From: an uncultured Eubacteriales bacterium
Lineage (GTDB): Bacteria > Bacillota > Clostridia > Christensenellales > QALW01
Assembly (NCBI GenBank): GCA_900547955.1
Contig: URIR01000014.1
Coordinates: 1 to 43,245, forward strand
Direction of reading: 5' to 3'
Length of the DNA: 43,245 nucleotides
The notes under the pieces were generated by a model. That model had not been told where the DNA came from. It did no database searches and was given only the letters and a program-made list of their open reading frames with translations. The position numbers were made by a program, and so were the translations under genes. This document shows, one piece after another, positions 36,747-43,245 of the stretch; within the stretch, counting starts at the first letter, position 1; every line of letters starts with the position of its first letter.

Positions 36747-36812
36747 CTACAGCGGTCTAATTTCGGCATTTTCTGCGTCATCATCAATGAGCGTGCGTTC
36801 AGTATGCCTCAT
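36747..36812 (-). CDS. Possible 21-codon frame in apparent gene debris
   Basis: An ATG at 36812 opens MRHTERTLIDDDAENAEIRPL and ends at TAG. The same frame reads FWHFQGSG just upstream, but is closed by a stop before that. The sequence is polar and codon-like, as if it were the end of a longer coding region. The 36714-37060 stretch around it also has a CGTGTAC/GTACACG hairpin near 36905 and no promoter or good ribosome site. I treat it as debris with coding-like signal. Confidence 0.2.
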   Translation of the reverse strand: MRHTERTLIDDDAENAEIRPL

Positions 36813-37064
36813 TCCGCTTCCTTGAAAATGCCAAAATCAAACCTGCTGGAGGTGGAAGAGTCAGGCAGCGGCCGTTTCTGTGCCCCGCAAGGCGCTTGAA
36901 CGACGTGTACTGGACGTACACGGAGCGAAAAGCAACACAGCAGGACACCCAAACAGCCCTGACCTGGCCGTATATGTTCTTGTTAATTTGTGGTAATTCA
37001 AGAAATAAAGAAATTATCCCGTTATAAGGCTTTTCCGGGCAAAACAAAGGTATAAAATGCGGCG

Positions 37065-37105
37065 GATAAAAAACGCGTCCGCATTCAAAAAATGCGGACG
37101 CACAA
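37065..37105 (-). terminator. Terminator of the dehydrogenase-malic enzyme operon
   Basis: On the minus strand, an 11-bp stem (GCGTCCGCATT at 37075-37085 with AATGCGGACGC at 37091-37101) is followed by GTTTTTTATC. It lies about 30 bp after the malic enzyme stop. Confidence 0.85.
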
Positions 37106-37132
37106 TAAATTTATAAAACAGCGGCTAAAAGC

Positions 37133-38305
37133 TTAGATTCTAGCTACGCCTGAAGCTTTAGCAGCCTCGGCTACAGCTTTGGCGACTGCCTTGGAAACGC
37201 TGCGGTCCAAAGCGCTGGGGATAATGTAATCAGGCGAAAGCTTATCCTCAGTTACAAAGGAGGCTATTGCCTGGGCAGCGGCTATTTTCATCTCATCGTT
37301 TATATCGCTGGCGCGCACGTCCAAAGCGCCCCGGAAAATGCCGGGAAAAGCAAGCACGTTATTTATCTGATTGGGGAAATCGCTGCGGCCGGTGCCTACC
37401 ACGGCAGCTCCGGCGGCCTTAGCTAAATCGGGCATTATTTCAGGCACGGGATTGGCCATAGGGAAGAGTATGGGGTTAGGAGCCATGGATTTAACCATCT
37501 CGGGAGTAACGCAGCCGGGCGCTGATACGCCTATAAATACGTCGGCGCCTTTAAGTACGTCGGCAAGAGAGCCCTTAACGCAGTTTTTATTTGTAATGGC
37601 CGCCATTTCCTCCTTTTCAGCGTTTAAACCCTCGCGGCCCTGATAAATTGCGCCCTTACGGTCGCAGAGGATAACGTCCTTTAAGCCCATAGCTATAAGC
37701 AGGCGGATAATAGCGATGCCCGCGGCGCCCGCCCCGCTGGTAACCACGCGGATGCCGTCTAATTTTTTGCCGGTTAATTTAAGGGCGTTAATCATGGCCG
37801 CCAAAGTAACTACGGCAGTTCCGTGCTGGTCGTCGTGGAAAATAGGAATATCGCAGCATTCCTTAAGGCGTCTTTCAATTTCAAAGCAGCGGGGCGCCGA
37901 AATATCCTCCAGATTTATGCCTCCGAAGCTGCCGGCGAGCAGGCGCACAGTATTAACTATATCGTCCACCTCTTTAGAGCGTACGCAAAGGGGAATAGCG
38001 TCCACGTCTCCAAACGCCTTAAACAGGGCGCACTTACCCTCCATAACAGGCATGCCCGCTTCAGGCCCTATATCGCCCAGGCCCAGAACGGCCGTGCCGT
38101 CTGTAACCACAGCCACCAGATTAGAGCGGCGGGTAAGCTCATAGCTTAAATTAACGTCCTTCTGTATTTCCAGGCAGGGCTGGGCCACACCCGGGGTATA
38201 AGCCAGGGAGAGGTCGTCTCTCGTTTCAAGGGGAGCTCGGCAGATAACCTCTATCTTTCCCTTCCACTCCCTATGCTTCTTAAGCGATTCAGCAGCGTAA
38301 TCCAT
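37133..38305 (-). CDS. Malic enzyme (malate to pyruvate, probably NAD-dependent)
   Basis: The 390-residue short-form bacterial malic enzyme decarboxylates malate oxidatively. It shows SLAYTPGVAQPC (about 33-44), TDGTAVLGLGDIGPEAGMPVMEGK, IFHDDQHGTAVVTLAA (metal and substrate residues) and the dinucleotide motif SGAGAAGIAI. The Asp at the end of the second strand (ILCDRKG) favours NAD over NADP, but this is a weak predictor. It starts 19 bp after the LDH-family gene on the same strand, so they form an operon with the terminator at 37065. Confidence 0.95.
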   Translation of the reverse strand: MDYAAESLKKHREWKGKIEVICRAPLETRDDLSLAYTPGVAQPCLEIQKDVNLSYELTRRSNLVAVVTDGTAVLGLGDIGPEAGMPVMEGKCALFKAFGDVDAIPLCVRSKEVDDIVNTVRLLAGSFGGINLEDISAPRCFEIERRLKECCDIPIFHDDQHGTAVVTLAAMINALKLTGKKLDGIRVVTSGAGAAGIAIIRLLIAMGLKDVILCDRKGAIYQGREGLNAEKEEMAAITNKNCVKGSLADVLKGADVFIGVSAPGCVTPEMVKSMAPNPILFPMANPVPEIMPDLAKAAGAAVVGTGRSDFPNQINNVLAFPGIFRGALDVRASDINDEMKIAAAQAIASFVTEDKLSPDYIIPSALDRSVSKAVAKAVAEAAKASGVARI

Positions 38306-38324
38306 AAAAAATCCTTCCTTTCAA

Positions 38325-39278
38325 TTAAATATTAAGCTGTGAAATAACATTCTTAAGCGCGTCTGCGCTTTTATGCAGCAATTCTTCCTCCTGCCTGGTA
38401 AGCAGTGGCACTATGGCCCTGCTTATGCCCTGAGCGCCCACCACGAAGGGCAGGCTCAGACATACGTCGTTAATGCCGTACTGGTCGTGTATCATGGCCG
38501 AAACAGTCATAACCGAATGAGTATCCCTCAGTATGCACTCGCATATCCGGCGCACCGAAAGGGCAATAGCATAGAATGTGGCTCCCTTAAGGGCGATAAC
38601 CTTAGCTCCGGCAGTACGGACGTCCTCCTCTATATCCTTTAATTCGCCCTTGCCGCAGCCGTTATGGCGGCTGCAGATATAAGTGCAGTATTTATCCATT
38701 TCCATACCGGCAATAGTGGTTAACGACCAGGGAATAAGGGAGGTATCCCCATGCTCGCCGAAGACATAGGCGTGCACATTTTTTGAATTAAGCCCGACAT
38801 GCTCGGCCAAACGGGAGCGCAGGCGGGCTGAATCCAGCATGGTGCCCGAGCCGAACACCTGTCTTTCAGGCAGACCGGAGGTTTTTACAATAGCGTATGT
38901 AATAATATCCACGGGATTGCTCACCACCACATATACGGCGTCGGGAGCATATTTTGTTATCTGCGGCATAACCGATTTAATAATATCCACATTGACCTGC
39001 GCGAGGTCTATGCGGGACTGCCCCGGCTTGCGGGCCAGGCCCACCGTAACTATCACCACGTCCGAATTAACTGCTTCCTCGTAACACCCGGCATGGATAT
39101 TAACGGGCGCGCAGAAGGGCGTGCCCTGCAGAATATCCATAGCCTCGCCCTGAGCCTTTTTTTCATTGATGTCTATCAGCAAAATCTCAGAGGCCATGCC
39201 GTCTATTGCAAGCGTATAGGCTATAGTAGCGCCCACGTTGCCAGTACCCAGAATGGTAATTTTTTTGCCTTTTGTCAT
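38325..39278 (-). CDS. LDH/MDH-family 2-hydroxyacid dehydrogenase with malate-type specificity residue
   Basis: The 317-residue protein is LDH-like overall: GTGNVGATIA (11-20), NAD-selective Asp36 in LLIDIN, VVSNPVD (118-124), LDSARLR (148-154) and catalytic GEHGDT with His176. The active-site loop reads GLARKPGQSR (80-89). The residue before KPG corresponds to position 102 in standard LDH numbering, where lactate dehydrogenases have Gln and malate dehydrogenases have Arg. Here it is Arg83 (codon 39030-39032). With malic enzyme 19 bp downstream, oxaloacetate/malate is the more likely substrate. Automated annotation would probably call it L-lactate dehydrogenase. The start has GGAGG upstream. 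Confidence 0.9.
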   Translation of the reverse strand: MTKGKKITILGTGNVGATIAYTLAIDGMASEILLIDINEKKAQGEAMDILQGTPFCAPVNIHAGCYEEAVNSDVVIVTVGLARKPGQSRIDLAQVNVDIIKSVMPQITKYAPDAVYVVVSNPVDIITYAIVKTSGLPERQVFGSGTMLDSARLRSRLAEHVGLNSKNVHAYVFGEHGDTSLIPWSLTTIAGMEMDKYCTYICSRHNGCGKGELKDIEEDVRTAGAKVIALKGATFYAIALSVRRICECILRDTHSVMTVSAMIHDQYGINDVCLSLPFVVGAQGISRAIVPLLTRQEEELLHKSADALKNVISQLNI

Positions 39279-39451
39279 TATGGCATCCTCCTTTATTAAT
39301 AAATATATAATTATAGGCGGCCATCGGCGCCTTAACTTTCGGCCGCGCTCTTAATAATAGTACGCGCAGCGCTCAAGCCAAGCGTTTTCTGCCGCTATTT
39401 AAAAGGGAAAATGACGAAAACCGCCTTTTCCCCCATTGTAATTGCATTGGA

Positions 39452-39481
39452 ATTATAGCATATAGCCAAGGAGCTTGTAAA
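39452..39481 (-). promoter_or_regulatory. Candidate promoter of the dehydrogenase-malic enzyme operon
   Basis: On the minus strand, TTTACA (39476-39481) and TATAAT (39452-39457) are 18 bp apart, leaving a leader of about 165 nt. No operator or riboswitch was recognised in the leader. Confidence 0.55.
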
Positions 39482-39589
39482 GCGCTTTTATACTTATTGC
39501 AGAGCAGGGAAAATTGAGGCGGCGCAATAAAAGTCCAAAGAATTTTATGGATTATAATCCCCCTTAATGTTAATGCGCAATCCTTAAAA

Positions 39590-39760
39590 TATGCTAAGGT
39601 GCGCGTCGCGCGCGCCGCCGTCAGCAGGGATTTTTCACAGCAGCGGGCGCGCGCCCAAGGGGGTGGGCGGGCGGGAAATATAAAGGGCTTTATGCGCCCG
39701 CAGGGCCAGGGCGCTTAAAGCCGCGCGGCCCTGAAAGGAGCCGCGCTCCTATTGCTTGAT
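39590..39760. repeat. Composite palindrome-like region, copy I
   Basis: It contains a GCGCGC-rich inverted segment near 39600-39655. GGGCGGGCGGGAAA near 39665-39678 is shared with copies A and C. CAGGGCC (39701-39707) pairs with GGCCCTG (39727-39733), and GGAGC-cgc-GCTCC follows near 39738. The outer stem is not clear. No gene is visible in the 39482-40035 gap. Confidence 0.55.
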
Positions 39761-39965
39761 AAAAGCCTCATAAGAGCAATGTGCAATGTGCTTAAGAGGA
39801 AAATATTAAAACCGAATAAGCCGCAGGCAGACAGCCCTCAACGCCTTTGATTTAAGACTCTTTGCGTCTAGCCCAAGCATATCCGATATATTTAATATTC
39901 CAAATATTTTTCTTATAATCAATTTTAAATTATAAGTCAATGTTAATTTCTTAAAACATAAAAGC

Positions 39966-39993
39966 AAGGCGCCGAGTACATTCTCAGCGCCTT
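39966..39993 (-). terminator. Terminator of the surface-protein gene
   Basis: AAGGCGC (39966-39972) pairs with GCGCCTT (39987-39993), extended by GAG/CTC across a mismatch. On the minus strand it is followed by GCTTTTATGTTTT, 43 bp after the stop of the surface-protein gene. Confidence 0.7.
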
Positions 39994-40035
39994 TTCGCTA
40001 TGTTCCCGCCGGATAGCCCGGCTCTTTCCATTGCA

Positions 40036-43004
40036 TTATTCCGCTTTGCTTTTCCGGCGTTTCTTTATCAGAAAAATACCGCTAAGCCCTGCGGCGCTCA
40101 CGCCCATCAAAACTAAATACAGCTTCAAATTGCCGGCGTCGCCTGTATGCGGCGGTTTTATATCGTCTGGATTGTTAGAGCCGGTCGGACCGGTCGGGCC
40201 AGTAGGACCGGTTGGAACAGGGTTATCCTTCGTGTTTGTAAATTTAACTTCCGCCGTCTTATCATTTACGATTATCCCAGTTGCGCCCATAGATACGGTG
40301 ACATAGCCGTCTTTATCCGCCTCAGCTTCCTCCGCTATATAGGTAATTCCCGCCAAAAGGCCAACGGCCGTCTTGCTTTCTCCGTGCTTAAGCGCAAACT
40401 TCGCCACGCCGTTTGTAAAGGTTAAATCTCCGAATTTTCCGTTGATTGTCCTGTCGCTAAGCGTTACCGTGAAATGGAAATCGATGTTTTCATCCCCCGC
40501 GTCGCCGTCTACAACCTTAGAAACCGTCAGACTGCCATAACGCTCTGGATTGGGGTCGTTCACCAGCCACCACTGAGCGGCGCCCTTAAGAGTTTCGTGC
40601 TCCTTCCAGTCCATATAGACGCCGTTGCGGGTATCTATCCAAATAAAATCGCCGTCGCCCGTAGTGCTTCCGGCGCCGGAAATTACATATATCTGCGCCT
40701 TCTTAGGAACAATGCCGTCAAAGTCATAAATGCTGATTTTGGTCATGTCCGTTACCGTACCGTCCGCAGTCAGGCATTTCCCCGCAGGGATTTCCAGCGT
40801 GCCGCTTTTCGCCTTGTCGCCCAGATAGTTTCCAAGAATATGAACGTCGGCGCCAATCCTCAATCTGGCGTTATCCCTAATGGTCAGGTCGGCGACGTTC
40901 ACCAGCTGCTCGTTATCCTTGTGCTGGTTATCAATCTCTACTTTTGAACCGTCTGCTACCTGTACAAGGTCCGCGTTTTCTATTCTCTTAAATACGCTGC
41001 GGTTATCGCTTTGTTCAAAATAAACCTCAGCTCTGCCATTCAACAGTTTTTTAACCGTACCGTCCATTGTAACAACACCATAGCCATAAATCGTATTTGT
41101 AACCGCAGCGCTATCCTGAATTTGAATTATTGCGTCACCGATTGTTGCAATAGCGATAGGACCGAATGTGTATTCGTCACCATCATGATAAAAGGTTGTA
41201 TAAGCGTTTCCTGTGCCGTATACATTGTTGGCCTTAGCGCTATCCTTCATTAAAACTGTGCTGCCGCCGTGAACGTTTCCAATTCTGCCGCCGCCATAGA
41301 CATTATTGGCAGAACCGTTTCCATTCATCTCAACATACGTTTCTCCCACATAGCCAAGTTCATGCTTCCCATACTGATTGGTACTTTCCTGCAGCCAGCT
41401 GCCTCCATAGACATCGCCTCGAACCGTACCAGAAACCACAACGTTAGTTCCGCCGGAACACCTTGCCGTAAGGCCGCCGCCATAAACGTCGCCCTGTACG
41501 TCCGAGCCCTCATAAACATAGACATTCGCCGTCCCTCTGACGTCGGTGCTGTCAATACAAGAGCTGCTGCCTAAATATCCGCCGCCGAATACGCAGCCCC
41601 CGCCTTTTAAAGCTCGGTTGGCACTCTGATAGTTTTGCTTTAGAATTGTGCCGTAAACATGCACATTGGTATTACCTATCACGCCGCCGTCGTCGCTGCC
41701 GCCTATTACCGAATGCACCTCGGCGCCTTTGCTAATCGTAGTGGTGATATTGCCGGTAACCGTTCCGTCAAGACATCCGCTGGTGACCGTGCCGCCGTAC
41801 CAGTCATAAACCTTGCCGATTTCCATATCCGCGTTGTGACCGCCGGCATAAACGCCGCCGTTGATGGTAACAATGATATTGCCTTCAATATCACCGTTAT
41901 CAGAGCCGCCGTAAACATATTCCACATTGCCGTCCACGGTAACGTCAATATTACCCTTGACATACCCACAAATTCCGCCGCCTATTACCGAAGCGCTGTA
42001 TGCTTTTGTATCCTCGAGACGGCCTTCGCCATTGAATACAACATGAATATCAGAGGTCGCCTTATACTGGTTTCCTCTCGGTTCATACCCGTTTACCTTC
42101 GCCCCTGGGTCAGAGGGACTGCTGCTGGTACTTGCGCCGCCGGATACAGAAGATAGCACTCTTGCGCCTTTGTCTACGGTGATATAAATATCCTTACAGC
42201 TTAACATACTGTTGACAGCGCCGCTTACTTCGTCCAGCAATGCGCCATCCAGAATTTCGATTTCGATTTTCTCGCCCGTTACATCGGCCTGCTTATCTTG
42301 AATATCATGACCGCCGCCCCTGACTCTGGCATTCGAATTTGCACTTGCGCCGTACTCTATTTTAATATTTCCTGTTGTTTTAGCGCCGTAGCAGCCGCCG
42401 AACACGATTCCTGCATTGGCGTTACCGGCCACCTTAACATAGGTACTTCCGCAGTCAACCAGGTGGCTGCCGCCATAAACCCTGGCCCATGTTCCGCCGT
42501 AAATTTCAAGATGGGTGCTTGCGGCCTCTGTTTGGTTACCGCCGCCGAAAATAAACATGGACTTGCTATAGCTGCCCAAGCATACTGTCTTTACATCCTC
42601 GGCAATATAAAGCTTGTGCCCGTTTGCAAAGATTGCAATGTTGGGCGATTGGTTAGTGCTTTGCTGCCCTTGAAGCTGGAAGGTTATATTTTCAAAGGCC
42701 GTATCCGATTGAAGCTCTAAAGCGTTTCCTATTCCCTGCACAGGGTTGGAACTTACTATCATCTTAATAACGGCATTGTCGCCGACGCCAAGAATTTTTA
42801 TAAAAGCGTCCGGTTGGGCTTCAAGAACCGCGTCTATCTCAGTTTGAACGTCAGCCCATTCCTTCACGCCCAAAACTTTAATTACCTTGGCGTCAATTGG
42901 TTCATTTTTTACATTATAATTCTTCTCAAAAAAACTGCTGGCAAAAATATAAATAGAGCTGCAATAGCCATCGGTATTAGGGCTGCGATTAGTTTTCGTT
43001 TCAT
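40036..43004 (-). CDS. Sortase-anchored beta-helical surface protein, signal peptide out of frame by one base
   Basis: The best start is the ATG at 43004, with AGGAGG at 43013-43018. Its frame gives a classic signal peptide, MKRKLIAALIPMAIAALFIF then LPAVF, and runs to a stop about 30 codons in. The long frame joins at the seven-T tract (42928-42934); one extra T would fuse the two. The body has about ten VYGG/VFGG-type repeats with Gly-Asn-(I/V) turns, suggesting a right-handed beta-helix. A prealbumin-like Cna-B/DUF7601-type domain (SLTVSKVVDGDAGDENIDF) follows. The end has PTGPTGPTGPTG, a PPHTGD sortase signal, a hydrophobic helix and the tail KKRRKSK. A TTG-started in-frame reading from 43035 would run through the ribosome site and is not credible. 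Confidence 0.85.
42928..42934 (-). repeat. Seven-T homopolymer in the signal-peptide coding region
   Basis: Seven A's on the plus strand (T's in the gene) lie exactly where the signal-peptide frame and the mature-protein frame must join. With eight T's the protein reads continuously as LPAVFFEKNYNVKNEP. It is either a phase-variation or slippage site, or a one-base sequence error. Confidence 0.85.
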
Positions 43005-43100
43005 TCCTTCTTCCTCCTAAAATTATAATGCGCAACTTTCATTGAATAATATAATGGGCATAGTTCCATTTATGTTTGTATTTTTCGACACCTCAAATAC

Positions 43101-43147
43101 AAAAAGGCACAGCGCTGTTTAGAAAAAAACGGCGCTGTGCCTTTTTT
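43101..43147. terminator. Strong bidirectional terminator upstream of the surface-protein gene
   Basis: AAAAAGGCACAGCGC (43101-43115) pairs with GCGCTGTGCCTTTTT (43132-43146), with A/T runs on both sides. It insulates the surface-protein gene from whatever lies beyond the window. The gene's promoter should lie in 43005-43100, but no clear one was found. Confidence 0.9.
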
Positions 43148-43191
43148 AGCACATGCATTTATAAAATGGTACGCTAAAAGACAGAATTTAC

Positions 43192-43245
<54 letters not shown>

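Noticed and set aside
43005..43035. TTG start at 43035 for the surface protein in the long frame
   Set aside because: It would translate the ribosome-binding site itself and give no signal peptide, although the C-terminus has a full sortase signal.

Overview
The window looks like a chromosomal segment of an uncultured gut-type member of the Clostridia (Gram-positive Bacillota). The grounds are: two tRNA-dependent T-box leaders; lipoprotein PrsA-type foldases; the yaaQ(darA)-holB-ricT block and the glmU-pth-mfd-prsA order, both known from Bacillota; an LPxTG-like sortase substrate; and a B. subtilis-like ydjI-ydjG-ydjH set. No rRNA, tRNA, CRISPR array, transposase or integrase was seen. This taxonomic placement is inference from gene content only.

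Layout (most genes are on the minus strand, so read right to left). 1-2033: a PP-loop (PAPS-reductase-like, IbrA type) gene and a ParB-like (IbrB type) gene in one operon, plus the start of a third gene cut by the window edge. 2604-5335: leuS with a canonical T-box whose specifier is CUC. 5647-16219: glmU, pth, mfd and three paralogous lipoprotein PpiC foldases. 16599-17705: an unrecognised plus-strand gene. 18090-21745: ydjI-ydjG-ydjH-like membrane-stress set without pspA in view. 22282-24678: c-di-AMP receptor darA, DNA polymerase III delta-prime, ricT and a small ferredoxin. 25149-28898: DegV, a possible 31-residue membrane peptide, a short-chain dehydrogenase, a pseudouridine synthase and an rRNA-methyltransferase-like protein. 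29051-32486: ileS with a T-box (specifier AUC) whose T-box motif is very divergent. 33230-36208: a large plus-strand lipoprotein with lamin-tail domains and a CotH kinase domain. 36237-37060: a truncated SH3-domain gene and apparent debris. 37133-39278: malic enzyme and an LDH-family dehydrogenase that carries the malate-type residue. 40036-43004: a beta-helical, sortase-anchored surface protein whose signal peptide is out of frame with the body across a seven-T tract. The window ends in a CTGT microsatellite.

The most unusual structure lies between the genes. Nearly every inter-operon gap is filled by a large G+C-rich composite palindrome: an outer stem enclosing three hairpins, a cloverleaf-like plan. 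Copies keep linkers, loops and a GGCCGGCC hairpin but change the long stems on both sides together, which is the pattern expected if the fold itself is maintained. Two sub-families can be told apart (2374-2562 with 5438-5617, and 14693-14795 with 32834-32945). I do not recognise them as any named repeat family.

How the genes may work together: the glmU-pth-mfd-prsA and darA-holB-ricT blocks are housekeeping. The LDH-family enzyme and malic enzyme together would convert oxaloacetate to malate to pyruvate if the substrate prediction is right. The CotH lipoprotein and the sortase-anchored adhesin are surface accessory functions.
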